Shown piece after piece: positions 1 to 8,901 of a stretch of DNA of 64,000 bases (position 1 is its first letter; each line of letters opens with the position of its first letter). This DNA is from Oscillospiraceae bacterium. Lineage in GTDB: Bacteria; Bacillota; Clostridia; Oscillospirales; Acutalibacteraceae. Made by a program: the position numbers and the translations under genes. The DNA is taken from positions 62,001 through 126,000 of the forward strand of contig SVPE01000001.1 of the NCBI GenBank assembly GCA_015066015.1, in the 5' to 3' direction. The notes under the pieces were generated by a model that worked only from the letters and a program-made list of their open reading frames with translations, was not told the origin of the DNA and did not search any database.

Positions 1-199
1 GCGTCTTGTGACGGATAAGCCGCATTGTGAGATATTCGGCAAGACTTCCGCCTGAAAGTGCAAGAAGTATGAGTGTTTTTTCGGAAATGCGGAAAGCACC
101 CTTCTTCGCTCTGACCTTGTCAGCGGCGGTGACTGCTGCCGTGATAAGTGAAATAAGCACAAACCAGACAGCCAGAGGGTAAAGAAGCTCCTGTTTCAT
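1..199 (-). CDS. DUF1294 family small membrane protein (partial, runs off window start)
   Basis: The minus strand opens with ATG at 199 and reads 66 codons without a stop to base 1, so the 3' end lies outside the window. The start reads MKQELLYPLAVWFVLISLIT, a first membrane segment. It continues with an A-D-K-x-x-A-K-K-G-x-x-R-I-S-E-K-T-L core, a second hydrophobic run with a G-G-S-L motif, and R-H-K-T at the edge. That order (ADK, RISEKTL, GGS, RHKT) is the signature of the DUF1294 family, small inner-membrane proteins of unknown function. Its ATG overlaps the stop of the upstream zinc-ribbon gene in an ATGA junction, so the two are probably translationally coupled. Confidence 0.8.
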   Translation of the reverse strand, partial: MKQELLYPLAVWFVLISLITAAVTAADKVRAKKGAFRISEKTLILLALSGGSLAEYLTMRLIRHKT

Positions 200-480
200 T
201 TAATCTGTGTTATGATTTTCAGATCTTCCTTTGTGATGGTGACAAAGGTGCCTGCGTTTTTCTCGTTGATGTAGTTTTTGTTTACGGAGTAAACCGTACT
301 GCAGTTAGGACATACGGCAATTGAAAGGTCCTTGTCCTCTTTTGCCAGCTTTGCAAAAATTGTTGTGTCAAGGGTAGTGAAGAGTCTGAGGCAAACCTCT
401 TTTTCACATACGGGACAGGCGATGCTTTCGCTGAAGCCGTCGTCTCTTGAGCTTAGCTTGTTGATTGTCTTGATTGCCAT
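196..480 (-). CDS. zinc-ribbon protein of unknown function
   Basis: This 94-residue protein starts MAIKTINKL. The start at 480 is chosen because TACGGAGGTAGAATT sits immediately upstream; an in-frame extension to 582 lacks a ribosome site. It contains two cysteine pairs, ACPVCEKEVC near residue 22 and VCPNCSTVY near residue 60, which would hold one zinc ion as in CpXC-type zinc ribbons. No catalytic motif is seen. It is followed by the DUF1294 gene with a 4-base overlap. The promoter at 512-540 lies just upstream. Confidence 0.75.
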   Translation of the reverse strand: MAIKTINKLSSRDDGFSESIACPVCEKEVCLRLFTTLDTTIFAKLAKEDKDLSIAVCPNCSTVYSVNKNYINEKNAGTFVTITKEDLKIITQIK

Positions 481-511
481 AATTCTACCTCCGTAGCTTT
501 TTCTGTTATTT

Positions 512-540
512 ATTGTAAGTAATTTTTTCGTTGTTGTCAA
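512..540 (-). promoter_or_regulatory. sigma-A type promoter for the zinc-ribbon gene
   Basis: Read on the minus strand: TTGACA, 17 bases, TACAAT. It is about 30 bases upstream of the start at 480, and its -35 box is 11 bases from the GTG of the divergent lipoprotein gene. Confidence 0.65.
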
Positions 541-551
541 GGAGGATAAGT

Positions 552-1871
552 GTGAAAAAATATTTATTGTGCATAATTGCAATAGTGCTTATGCTTACCG
601 GCTGCTCGAAAACAAAGCCCTTCGGGGAAAATCCCGTTTACGGACCTTCCTCGCAGACGCAGAGCACCGTGCCGACAACCTATGAGGTTTTATCCTGTGA
701 CAACAATGAAGGCGATACGCCTTACACCTCAGCTCCTTTTCAGAATACGACTGTGCCCTTTTCATCTGAAACGGTGCAGCCTTCAGAACGGGGCGAATTC
801 CGCGGAGTGTGGCTCAGCTATTATGAAATCGACGTGACAAATGAGACCTCTACCGAGGAAAGCTACAGAGAATATATAGAGTCCCTCTGCAGTAAGTTTG
901 CGCCCTACGGTATCACCGATGTTTTCGCTCACGTGAGAGCCTACGGCGATGCAATCTACAAAAGCAGTGTCTATCCCGTTTCAAAATATGCCGCAGGTGA
1001 GCAGGGCGGTGAGCTGCCCTTTGATCTGCTTGAAATCATATGCGAGGTTATGTCAGCTCATAATATAAGAGTTCACGCCTGGGTCAACCCCTACAGAGTG
1101 CATAACGGAACCGATATAAACGAGCTGAGCGACGACAACAAGGCTAAGCAGTGGTATAATCCTTATTCAAACGAGGACGTTGTGATTGTGGGAGAAAAAA
1201 TCTACTTCAATCCCTCCTCTGAGAAGGCTCAGCAGCTGGTTGTGCAGGGTGCGGCAGAAATCCTTGCAAACTATAACGTTGCGGGAATTCATATCGATGA
1301 CTACTTCTATCCTCCCGGGTGCGGAGATTTTGACAGTGCCCAGTATAACGCCTTTATTTCTTCCGGCGGAAATCTCAGCCTCGATGACTGGAGAAGAAGC
1401 AACGTGAACTCACTTGTTTCTGCACTTTATTCCACGGTCAAAGCCTACGGCGCGGATAAAATTTTTTCCATAAGCCCGGCAGGTAATATAGATAACAACT
1501 ATAACAGTCTTTACGCCGACGTTGAGCTTTGGTGCAAAGGCGGCTATGCGGATATGATTATTCCGCAGATTTACTTCGGCTTCGAGCATTCCTCAAGAGC
1601 CTTTGACAGCTGCACCGACGACTGGCTGAAGCTTAAGGCAGACAGTGTGCTTATGCCCGTAGGTCTTGCCCTTTACAAGTCGGGCACAGAGGACTCCTAT
1701 GCAGGTGAGGGGATAGCCGAATGGACTCAGCAGACAAATATAATTGCCCGTCAGGTGCAGTATCTCAGAAGCAGAAACTGTGACGGCTTCGTAATTTTCT
1801 CTGCAGAGTATTTCTTACGGGAGGGTACATATCCTTCCGTTGAGCTTGCAAACTTAAGGCAGATTATTTAA
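552..1871 (+). CDS. glycosyl hydrolase-like family 10 (GHL10) lipoprotein
   Basis: The protein has 439 residues from a GTG at 552, preceded by AAGGAGGATAAGT; the in-frame upstream extension has no ribosome site. The N-terminus has a lipoprotein signal ending in LTGC (Cys about residue 18), then a Ser/Thr-rich linker. From about residue 84 the sequence RGEFRGVWLSYYEID begins a TIM-barrel of the GHL10/DUF187 type. The strand HIDDYFYPP is characteristic of the family, and IFSISPAGNIDNNY and FGFEHSS follow. The family is thought to act on glycans or peptidoglycan, but substrates are mostly unknown. It would be anchored on the outer face of the membrane. It is followed 23 bases later by a cell-wall amidase, so a joint role in envelope remodelling is inferred. 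Confidence 0.85.
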   Translation: MKKYLLCIIAIVLMLTGCSKTKPFGENPVYGPSSQTQSTVPTTYEVLSCDNNEGDTPYTSAPFQNTTVPFSSETVQPSERGEFRGVWLSYYEIDVTNETSTEESYREYIESLCSKFAPYGITDVFAHVRAYGDAIYKSSVYPVSKYAAGEQGGELPFDLLEIICEVMSAHNIRVHAWVNPYRVHNGTDINELSDDNKAKQWYNPYSNEDVVIVGEKIYFNPSSEKAQQLVVQGAAEILANYNVAGIHIDDYFYPPGCGDFDSAQYNAFISSGGNLSLDDWRRSNVNSLVSALYSTVKAYGADKIFSISPAGNIDNNYNSLYADVELWCKGGYADMIIPQIYFGFEHSSRAFDSCTDDWLKLKADSVLMPVGLALYKSGTEDSYAGEGIAEWTQQTNIIARQVQYLRSRNCDGFVIFSAEYFLREGTYPSVELANLRQII

Positions 1872-1894
1872 ATTCACATAAAAGGAAAGTCAAA

Positions 1895-4672
1895 ATGAAA
1901 AAAACAAGAAACGTCTATATTGCAGTAGGACTGCTTTTTGTTGCGGCAGTTGCTCTTATGGTGATTTTTTTCAGCCAGGCGAGGTATAAGGATAACTCTG
2001 TGCAGCCTGCGGTGAATGATACGGCAGCTGAGGAGTATCTGCTTATGAATACCCTTGAAAAAGCTCCGGCGGCACAGAATTTCATTTTTCTCAATGAGGG
2101 CAGTGACTGCAGCTTTGTTTACGGCAGTGAGGATCTGAAAAAGGCCGCAAAGGGGATAACCGACAGCTTTTTTGACGGTGTAATTCTGAAAAGCACCCTG
2201 CTTTCCTCTCAGCAGACAAAGGCACTTACAGAAAGCGAAAAGGAAAAGCTGACGAAGCTTTGCACATACTTTGCCTCAAAGGAGAAAAAGAGCTTTGTTT
2301 ATTGCAGTGCCTATCTCCCTTGGGAGGACATAAGAGGTCTTGCCGAAATGTCCGACGGTGTTGTGATTGACCTTAAGGGCGTAGGCGAGGACAAAAAGGA
2401 CAAGCTCGGCGAAAGGCTTACAAATATAAGAAAAGGTCTTACGGGTAAGGCGGTAATCCTTATGCTGTCCGACTCGGGCGAGCTTTACAAAGAAACGGAC
2501 AAGCGACTTTTTGACTGCCTTCTTGTCCCCTTCAACAATATGCAGGACGTCGAAAGATACAGGCAGCTTCAGCTCGAATTTTTTCAAAGCGGCACTACGG
2601 TTTCGCCTTTTACGGATTTCTCACTGTGCAATGAGGGTGAGGGTGCTATGGAGCTGCTGAAGGCCCACTACGACATAAGAAGCTGCACAGATATCGAAAT
2701 GAGGGCATTTACCTCATATTCCGACGCAAAGGAAAACAGGGATAACTGCTATTCTGCAGTAAAGGCATATATTGTAAGAGGTATTGCTCCCATACTCGCT
2801 TTCCGTGAGCTGAGCATAAAGGAAAGCTCCTCAGAAATAAAGGTAACAGAGCCTTTGTACAGACTTCCCGTTTCAGCCTCCTATCTTTTCCCCGTTTATA
2901 TAAACGGCAAGCAATCGGGTACCTTCCCGAAGGCAAAGGGTGAGCTTCTTCTGGGTCTTGAGAGAGGTAAAAACACCTTTGTTCTTGAGCAGGCAGGTAA
3001 GAAGGCGGAATATACCGTTGAATACGAATTCACAGACGAGCTGATTAAAAGTGTGGTGCCTGCAGACACAATCAATGTTTCCCCCGGTGAGGAAATTGTT
3101 GTTATGGTTGTTGCCTACAGTGAGGCAGAGGTTTTTGTAAAGCTCGGCGCAACAAAGTACCCTGCCGAAAAGCAGCCCGATGCTACGGGATACACGGCAT
3201 TTTATGCAAGGCTGAAAATGCCCTCTGACATAACCGGTCTGTCATCCCTTGATAAAATCAGTGCAGTTGCCACTCTGGCAGGAAAGACGCAGCAGCTTGA
3301 CGGAGCTGAAATCAGACCCGTAATGCTTCAGAATACACCGTCATTCACCTCCTCGGCGGTTTTCTCGACGGGCGTAAGCATAGGCAATTTCACTCCGACA
3401 TATATGGACGTCCAGCAGCATATTGCACCCTCAATCAGTGCCGCCATAAGCAAGGCGACTTCCAACAGCTATAATGTGCCCTATACGGGAAATCAGACTG
3501 CCGTTGTTACTGCGGAATATGCCGATGCACTTCCCTCGGGCGGCAACATTGACTTTATTCCCTATTATACCGCCCTTGCAAAGGGCACAAAGGATTTCGT
3601 TATCGGTGAAAGTCAGGTCTTTGACGCTGAAGAAAACGCCACGTACCATTATTACGACCTTGCCTGCGGTGTCAGGGTCAGCAGAGAAAGTGTAACTCTC
3701 GAGCCTTCACAGACAATGCCCGAAAACGTCCTTGAGGTCAGGTCCTGCTACGGAGATGACAGAGGCTTTACCGTAAGACTCGGCAGCATATGGAAGGTGC
3801 CCTATACTATGGAGCTTGAGGGTCAGAGCTACTACACAGGTAACTCCTACCCCTTCTATGTTTCATCCTTTACCGCATCGGCTATAAATCTTACCTTCCA
3901 CTACACAACGGTTGTGTCGGGTGCTGTTGACTGTAAGGAAAGTGAAATCCTCTCCTCAGCGGCCTGGACACTTTCTCCCGAAGCTCAGACCGCTACGCTA
4001 AGGCTCAGCCTTAAGCAGCCCGGAGTATACTACGGCTACAGTATCGTTTATGAGGGCGACGAGCTTGTCATTACGGTGAAAAACAAGCCGAAAGCTGTTG
4101 CAGGCAGTGTAGTCGTGCTTGACCCGGGTCACGGTGCAGATGACTGCGGTGCCGTCGGACTTTCAGGCGCAGTAAAGGAAAGCGATATTAACATCCTTGT
4201 TGCCTATCAGGTGAAAAATGCCCTTGAGCAGCAGGGCGTTACAGTATATATGACACGCTACGCCGATGACGACATCAACCTCGAGGGCAGAAAAATCTTT
4301 GCACGCAGCGTAAAGCCCGACCTTTATGTAAGCATCCACTCCGATGCCTCGTCAAAGGCCGAAACCATAGGCACATCTGCCTTTTACTATAAGCCGTTTT
4401 CAATGAATCTTGCAAGCAATATCCACAACGAGGTCGTCTCTGTTTACAGAAACAGTATCTATGCAGGGCGTCAGGATATCTATAGCAGCATCTCAAGAGG
4501 CGTAAAATACTATCCCTTCTCGGTAACAAGGCTTGACGAATGCCCGAGTGTGCTTATCGAGCTTGGCTTTATGACTAACGACAATGAGTGCTATATGCTG
4601 ACAATTCCTCAGAATCAGGAGCTTCTCGGTCAGGCTATCGCAAGAGGTATCTGCACCACGCTCACACAGTAA
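1895..4672 (+). CDS. large membrane-anchored N-acetylmuramoyl-L-alanine amidase (amidase_3)
   Basis: The protein has 925 residues with the start at 1895 behind AAAGGAAAG. Residues about 7-27 form one membrane anchor. The long middle section has a TIM-barrel-like stretch (FFDGVILKS, GVVIDLKGVGE) reminiscent of the GHL proteins, plus beta-rich regions with no recognised motif. From about residue 738 an amidase_3 domain is clear: VLDPGHG (zinc His), KESD (zinc Glu), SIHSDAS near 812 (zinc His) and LIELGF near 887 (catalytic Glu). Such enzymes cut the MurNAc-L-Ala bond of peptidoglycan. It lies in an operon with the GHL10 lipoprotein. Its end overlaps the end of the convergent BofA-like gene by 11 bases. 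The amidase is much larger than typical 200-400 residue relatives. Confidence 0.9.
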   Translation: MKKTRNVYIAVGLLFVAAVALMVIFFSQARYKDNSVQPAVNDTAAEEYLLMNTLEKAPAAQNFIFLNEGSDCSFVYGSEDLKKAAKGITDSFFDGVILKSTLLSSQQTKALTESEKEKLTKLCTYFASKEKKSFVYCSAYLPWEDIRGLAEMSDGVVIDLKGVGEDKKDKLGERLTNIRKGLTGKAVILMLSDSGELYKETDKRLFDCLLVPFNNMQDVERYRQLQLEFFQSGTTVSPFTDFSLCNEGEGAMELLKAHYDIRSCTDIEMRAFTSYSDAKENRDNCYSAVKAYIVRGIAPILAFRELSIKESSSEIKVTEPLYRLPVSASYLFPVYINGKQSGTFPKAKGELLLGLERGKNTFVLEQAGKKAEYTVEYEFTDELIKSVVPADTINVSPGEEIVVMVVAYSEAEVFVKLGATKYPAEKQPDATGYTAFYARLKMPSDITGLSSLDKISAVATLAGKTQQLDGAEIRPVMLQNTPSFTSSAVFSTGVSIGNFTPTYMDVQQHIAPSISAAISKATSNSYNVPYTGNQTAVVTAEYADALPSGGNIDFIPYYTALAKGTKDFVIGESQVFDAEENATYHYYDLACGVRVSRESVTLEPSQTMPENVLEVRSCYGDDRGFTVRLGSIWKVPYTMELEGQSYYTGNSYPFYVSSFTASAINLTFHYTTVVSGAVDCKESEILSSAAWTLSPEAQTATLRLSLKQPGVYYGYSIVYEGDELVITVKNKPKAVAGSVVVLDPGHGADDCGAVGLSGAVKESDINILVAYQVKNALEQQGVTVYMTRYADDDINLEGRKIFARSVKPDLYVSIHSDASSKAETIGTSAFYYKPFSMNLASNIHNEVVSVYRNSIYAGRQDIYSSISRGVKYYPFSVTRLDECPSVLIELGFMTNDNECYMLTIPQNQELLGQAIARGICTTLTQ

Positions 4673-4934
4673 AGGCAGTAAGCAGAAGTCCTATTACACC
4701 GGGTATCCCCGAAACAGTGCTGACTGCAAGGGTGAAGCAGTTTACGGGCAGGGAAAGCTCAAGTGTACTGCCGATAAGCTGAAGAGCAAAAAGGCTTCCC
4801 ACTCCCGAAAAAGCCGTAAGAAAAACCGATTTGAAAAAATGCTTGCTTTTAACGGAAACGGTGAGTATTATAATAAAAGAAAGCACAAAAACCGAAATGA
4901 AGATAATTTTTACAGGGGACAAAGTCTCAACCAC
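4662..4934 (-). CDS. bofA: BofA-like pro-sigma-K processing inhibitor family protein
   Basis: About 90 residues with three hydrophobic segments, ending in SGIPGVIGLLLTAFTV. The small size, the membrane segments and the C-terminal G-I-P-G-V-x-x-L-L-L motif are typical of BofA, which holds the SpoIVFB protease inactive in the forespore membrane of spore formers. The start is uncertain: GTG at 4934 is almost on top of AAAGGTGG, while a TTG four codons further in has better spacing. The gene converges on the amidase gene. If correct it indicates a sporulating ancestor. Confidence 0.65.
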   Translation of the reverse strand: MVETLSPVKIIFISVFVLSFIIILTVSVKSKHFFKSVFLTAFSGVGSLFALQLIGSTLELSLPVNCFTLAVSTVSGIPGVIGLLLTAFTV

Positions 4935-5002
4935 CTTTCACTTAATCATATGAAGGGCGAAGGAGTATTATTTCCCGTAACAGGCTAAAGGAGATACAGA
5001 CA

Positions 5003-5962
5003 ATGAAAATACTCAAGCTTACACCACCGACAAAGGATTATATATGGGGCGGAACCCGTCTTTCAAAGGAGTACGGCATACTCTCCTTTGATGACAGACA
5101 GGCTGAGGCCTGGATGCTTTCCTGCCACGAAGCAGGTCAGTGCATAATAGAAAACGGCGACTTCAGGGGCAGGACTCTTTCCGATGTCCTTTCTGCCGAG
5201 GGTAAAAGCTATCTCGGCACAAACTGCGAAAAATTTTCCGCCTTTCCCATACTTATAAAGCTTATCGATGCAAGGGATAATCTTTCCGTACAGGTACACC
5301 CCGACGATGAGTATGCTATGAGAGTCGAGGGCGAATTCGGTAAAACCGAGGCATGGTACATTGTTGACTGTGACGACGATGCCGAAATAATTTACGGCTT
5401 CAGTCAGGATACCGACAGGGAAACCTTCCGTAAGAGCATTGAGGAAAATACTCTGCTTGAATATGTAAACAGAGTAAAGGTCAAAAAGGGCGATATCTTC
5501 TTTATCGAGGCGGGTACTCTCCATGCAATCTGCAAGGGTATTTTACTCGCAGAGGTACAGCAGAATTCCAACACCACCTACCGTGTTTACGACTACGGCA
5601 GACTTCAGAACGGTAAACCCAGGGAGCTTCACATTGAAAAGGCTCTCGACGTTACAAGTACAAAGGCTATAGATGCAAGCGGTAAGCCTCAGGGCGAAAC
5701 CGAAAAGAAGGACGGCTACAGCGAAACTCTGCTTACCTCCTGTGACCTGTTTACCGTAAAACGTCTCGACGTAGAGGAAAAGGCAGTTCTTTCTGCAGGC
5801 AAGGAGTCCTTTGTTTCTCTTGTGGCACTTGAGGGTAACGGCGTTGTCATGCACGGTGACAGCTGTGTGACTCTTTACAAGGGTGACAGCCTCTTTGTTC
5901 CTGCCGGCTTCGGCGAGTTCGAAATTCTCGGTGAGGTTACCGTGCTTGAAACAAGAGTTTAA
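5003..5962 (+). CDS. manA: mannose-6-phosphate isomerase, class I
   Basis: 319 residues, the usual length of the short Bacillus-type class I phosphomannose isomerases. It starts at the ATG behind AAAGGAGATACAGACA. Visible motifs are the N-terminal IWGGTRL, QVHPDDEYA (zinc Gln and His), KTEAWYIVD (Glu) and EAGTLHAI (His), which together form the cupin zinc site. It interconverts mannose-6-phosphate and fructose-6-phosphate in the cytoplasm. It is apparently monocistronic; the FMN-riboswitch promoter begins about 40 bases after its stop. Confidence 0.92.
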   Translation: MKILKLTPPTKDYIWGGTRLSKEYGILSFDDRQAEAWMLSCHEAGQCIIENGDFRGRTLSDVLSAEGKSYLGTNCEKFSAFPILIKLIDARDNLSVQVHPDDEYAMRVEGEFGKTEAWYIVDCDDDAEIIYGFSQDTDRETFRKSIEENTLLEYVNRVKVKKGDIFFIEAGTLHAICKGILLAEVQQNSNTTYRVYDYGRLQNGKPRELHIEKALDVTSTKAIDASGKPQGETEKKDGYSETLLTSCDLFTVKRLDVEEKAVLSAGKESFVSLVALEGNGVVMHGDSCVTLYKGDSLFVPAGFGEFEILGEVTVLETRV

Positions 5963-6002
5963 CTTTGTAAAAATATAACAAATCACTTTGTGTAATCTTC
6001 CG

Positions 6003-6031
6003 TTGACAAAACGGTAATGCGGTGATATGAT
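6003..6031 (+). promoter_or_regulatory. sigma-A promoter of the FMN riboswitch-ribU unit
   Basis: TTGACA, 17 bases, TATGAT, about 15 bases upstream of the FMN aptamer. Confidence 0.75.
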
Positions 6032-6046
6032 ATCTACAGAAATAAT

Positions 6047-6163
6047 CTTCAGGGCGAGGTGAAATTCCTCACCGGCGGTAATGGGCGTAAGCCTTAGCCC
6101 GCGAGCAGCTGCAGATCCGGTGCGATCCCGGAGCCGACGGTACAGTCCGGATGAAAGAAGAAT
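6047..6163 (+). ncRNA. FMN riboswitch (RFN element)
   Basis: The conserved RFN blocks are all present in order: AGGGCGAGGTGAAATTCC, TCACCGGCGGTAATGGGC, AGCCCGCGAGC, GATCCGGTG, GATCCCGGAGCCGACGG and ACAGTCCGGATGAAAGAAGA. It binds FMN and controls the downstream riboflavin transporter. The strong hairpin with T-tract at 6181-6214 is the likely terminator expression platform, so FMN is expected to cause premature termination. Confidence 0.97.
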
Positions 6164-6180
6164 ACATAATTTGTATTTAC

Positions 6181-6214
6181 GCCTTGGTATATTTATTGTA
6201 CCAAGGCTTTTTCT
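6181..6214 (+). terminator. intrinsic terminator of the FMN riboswitch
   Basis: Perfect 9-bp stem GCCTTGGTA/TACCAAGGC with a 9-base loop followed by TTTTTC, placed between the aptamer and ribU. Confidence 0.9.
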
Positions 6215-6253
6215 TGAAGTTATTCCAATAATTGTGAAAGAAGGATACTTTCA

Positions 6254-6859
6254 ATGAATCAGAAATCAAGAAAAAATTTAATCAGTTACCTTATAAGGGT
6301 TGCCGCCTGTGCAATGCTTTCGGCAATGAGCTTTGTACTTTTTCTTCTGGAGTTTCCCGTAACTCCTCCTGCTATGGGACATCTTAAAATGGATTTCAGC
6401 GATATTCCCGCGCTTTTTGCAGGTGTTGTTTTCGGTCCGTTTTATGCTGTAGTGGTAGAGCTTGTTAAAAATGTGCTTGAGCTTATCACAAAGGGTATCG
6501 GCACACAGATGGGCTTCGGTAATCTTATGAATTTCATTGTAGGCTGTGCCTATGTTGTACCCTTTTCCTTTGTTTTAAGAAAGCATAAGGATGAAATGAA
6601 GGATACAAAAACCATACTTACGGCAGCCTTTACGGGGCTTATAACAATTGTTGTGCTGGGTATCGGTGCAAACTATTTTATCGCGCCCTTGTTCTTTAAG
6701 CATTTCCTGGGGATTGTTATTGACGATGCGGGACTCTGGACTGCGGTTGCATCGGCGACAGCCCTCAATGCCATCAAGGGTCTGATGCTTTCCGTTGTTG
6801 CATTCCCTCTGGTCAGAAGTATGGTTGACAGGGTCAGAAAAATTGCAAAAATGGGATAA
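6254..6859 (+). CDS. ribU: riboflavin ECF transporter S component RibU
   Basis: 201 residues and strongly hydrophobic, with about six membrane segments as expected for an ECF S component. The sequence EFPVTPPAMGHLKMDFSDIPALFAG is the RibU-type loop around the first and second helices. The start at 6254 follows GAAAGAAGGATACTTTCA. It binds extracellular riboflavin and would need a shared EcfA/A'/T module, which is not in this window. The FMN riboswitch directly upstream supports the assignment. A terminator follows at 6879. Confidence 0.93.
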   Translation: MNQKSRKNLISYLIRVAACAMLSAMSFVLFLLEFPVTPPAMGHLKMDFSDIPALFAGVVFGPFYAVVVELVKNVLELITKGIGTQMGFGNLMNFIVGCAYVVPFSFVLRKHKDEMKDTKTILTAAFTGLITIVVLGIGANYFIAPLFFKHFLGIVIDDAGLWTAVASATALNAIKGLMLSVVAFPLVRSMVDRVRKIAKMG

Positions 6860-6878
6860 CAGGGGACTTTTGTAAATT

Positions 6879-6912
6879 ACAGCTGCGGAATGCTTCTGCG
6901 GCTGTTTTTGTC
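6879..6912 (+). terminator. intrinsic terminator after ribU
   Basis: Stem ACAGCTGCGGAA/TTCTGCGGCTGT with loop TGC and T-rich tail, with minor mismatches, 20 bases after the ribU stop. Confidence 0.7.
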
Positions 6913-7037
6913 TTTTTTTAAGAGTAACATTTATTTTTTTCCCTACGCTTTGTGACAAAGTTTTCCTCAAGAGGATGATAAACTCACTGATGCAATTACC
7001 GATTGGCTCGGAAAATACTATCAAAGGAGTTTTAATT

Positions 7038-7820
7038 ATGCTTTGCCGGAACTGTAACTACATATTAAGCGGAAAGGAAAATTTCTGCCCGAATTGCGGA
7101 ACAATACCGATAAGTCCGTCGGAGGCATTCCCGAAAATAAAAAGAACCGCCGACAGAGTAACTGACGAGGCGGTACAGACGGAAAAAGAACTTTTGCAAA
7201 GGAAAACACCGGGAGAGATAAGGTCTGTTTTCGGCGCGGAGGTCAACGATTACGACCTGCAGAATGAAAGAGGAATATTCGGCAGCGGGGAAAATTCCGA
7301 AGAGGAAGCACCGCCTCAACCGACGCAGAAAAAGAAAAGGCAGCTGTCGAGGGTATTTTTACTGCTTTTTCTGTTATGCGGGCTTGCAGTTGCAACGGTG
7401 GGTGTTGCCGACCATTTCGGAGTAACCTCTGTTTTTTCGGGCTTCAGCCGCACCTTTGAGGAGAAAACCACTGCTGCGCCCGAGTCCTCCTTCAGTCACG
7501 GGGAAACCGTTGTGGTGCCTGATATAAACTACCCGATGACAACTGCCTATGTCTTTTCGGGAAGCGGACTTGCATTGCGCAAGGGTCCGGGAAACGGATA
7601 TTCTCCGCTTTATAATCTCACTGACCTTACACAGGTACAGATTTTCGGCGGAAGCCTTGCAAATACAAACTGGCTTTATGTTTACTGCGGTGAAAAGAAA
7701 AGCTACGGCTGGCTTGACGGCAGCTTCCTTTGCAGTGAGACAGTGGCTGAAAATGAGCTCACAAGCGAGTATGAAAGCGAAGAGGATGTGCCTACGGCAT
7801 ATTACAGTGATGAATACTGA
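7038..7820 (+). CDS. zinc-ribbon / single-TM / SH3-domain protein of unknown function
   Basis: 260 residues from the ATG at 7038, which follows AAAGGAGTTTTAATT; the in-frame extension to 6975 has no ribosome site. The N-terminus MLCRNCNYILSG...FCPNCG is a four-cysteine zinc ribbon. Residues about 115-135 form one membrane helix, followed by a low-complexity linker and a bacterial SH3-type domain (ALRKGPGNGYSPL to SYGWLDGSFLC). The topology suggests a cytoplasmic zinc ribbon and an extracellular SH3 domain that may bind wall peptides. It stands alone between ribU and a bidirectional terminator. Function is not recognised. Confidence 0.75.
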   Translation: MLCRNCNYILSGKENFCPNCGTIPISPSEAFPKIKRTADRVTDEAVQTEKELLQRKTPGEIRSVFGAEVNDYDLQNERGIFGSGENSEEEAPPQPTQKKKRQLSRVFLLLFLLCGLAVATVGVADHFGVTSVFSGFSRTFEEKTTAAPESSFSHGETVVVPDINYPMTTAYVFSGSGLALRKGPGNGYSPLYNLTDLTQVQIFGGSLANTNWLYVYCGEKKSYGWLDGSFLCSETVAENELTSEYESEEDVPTAYYSDEY

Positions 7821-7940
7821 ATCTGAAGGAAGGCAGATAAAGGGGAAATTATTTTTAAAATATGAGCAGGTAATTTCGGGTGAAGCTTCTGAAAATATCC
7901 CGAAAAAACGCTTACTGACCGCAGGAAGCGTAAGTGCATA

Positions 7941-7983
7941 AAAAAGAGGTAACACGGAGACTTTATCCGTATTACCTCTTTTC
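7941..7983. terminator. bidirectional intrinsic terminator
   Basis: Stem AAAAGAGGTAA(c)ACGGA / TCCGTATTACCTCTTTT flanked by A and T runs on both strands. It lies between the convergent SH3-protein and EEP-phosphatase genes. Confidence 0.85.
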
Positions 7984-7990
7984 TGTTATT

Positions 7991-8887
7991 TTACAAAATC
8001 AGGTCGGCGGTAATGGGGTAGTGGTCTGAGGGATACATGTTTTTTGCCGTGTTTCTGATGATTTTGTAGGTTTCGGCTCTGACGCCCTTTGTGGTGAAAA
8101 TAAAGTCAATGGGACTTGAGCCGTCCTTGATTCTGCCGTAGTCGTGGAAGGTGATACCGCTGTCAGTGTTTGTTGCCGTAAGCTTTACATCGTCGGCGGC
8201 CTTGCACATTTCGGCATAAACCTCGCCGTCTGTATAGGTGTTGAAGTCGCCTGTGCAGATAACCGTACCGTCTTTTTCAAGCTCTTTGAATTTTTCGATA
8301 AGCACCTTTGTCTGACCGACTCTGGTTTTTTCAAGTATGTGGTCAAGGTGAGTGTTGATGTGGGTATATTTTCTGCCCGTCTCCCTGTTTTCCAGCACTG
8401 CCCAGGTTGCAACTCTGTAGCAGGCACTGTCAAAGCTTTTTGTATACCTGACCTCGGGAGTTTCGGAAAGCCAGATTGTACCCTCACTAAGGAGATTGAA
8501 CTTGTCTCTGAGGTAAAAAACCGCGCTGTATTCACTGAAAATGCCGGTTTTGTCTCTCGGCTGCCCGACTCTTTCATATCTGTCGGAAAAGGCAGGGTCA
8601 AGGCGTGCAAGCCACATGGGATTTGCCTCCTGGACTCCGAAGGAATCGGGAGCATAGGCGTCAATGATAGCCTTTACTATTTTTGAGCGGTTTCTGATGC
8701 TTCCTTCAGGGTCGTTGGCACACCTTAAATTAAAGCTCATTATCCTTGTTGCACCGTCGGGCTTTTCGGGGACACCGTCAATGACTATCTCACCGAAATC
8801 AACTGCGGCGGCACCGGGAAATATGCCGAATCCTGCATTACCTGCAAGGGCAGAGATACCCCTTGAAATCATTTTGCGTATGGTCAT
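7991..8887 (-). CDS. endonuclease/exonuclease/phosphatase (EEP) family protein
   Basis: 298 residues. EEP-fold landmarks are visible: MSFNLRC near residue 48 (metal Asn), FGVQEANP (catalytic Glu), NTHLDH (catalytic His region), CTGDFNTYTDG (Asp/Asn) and the terminal PSDHYPITADLIL (Asp-His pair). The family includes DNases, sphingomyelinases and inositol phosphatases, and the substrate cannot be read from the sequence. There is a weak hydrophobic N-terminus but no clear signal peptide. It follows the metallophosphoesterase gene by 14 bases, so the two phosphoesterases are probably co-transcribed. Confidence 0.85.
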   Translation of the reverse strand: MTIRKMISRGISALAGNAGFGIFPGAAAVDFGEIVIDGVPEKPDGATRIMSFNLRCANDPEGSIRNRSKIVKAIIDAYAPDSFGVQEANPMWLARLDPAFSDRYERVGQPRDKTGIFSEYSAVFYLRDKFNLLSEGTIWLSETPEVRYTKSFDSACYRVATWAVLENRETGRKYTHINTHLDHILEKTRVGQTKVLIEKFKELEKDGTVICTGDFNTYTDGEVYAEMCKAADDVKLTATNTDSGITFHDYGRIKDGSSPIDFIFTTKGVRAETYKIIRNTAKNMYPSDHYPITADLIL

Positions 8888-8901
8888 AGTTTTACGTCCG
8901 C

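Noticed and set aside
4588-4782. Plus-strand frame overlapping the end of the amidase gene and bofA
   Set aside because: It is out of frame within two supported genes and lacks a ribosome site.
8144-8686. 180-codon plus-strand frame within the EEP phosphatase gene
   Set aside because: It is the antisense shadow of a well-supported gene.
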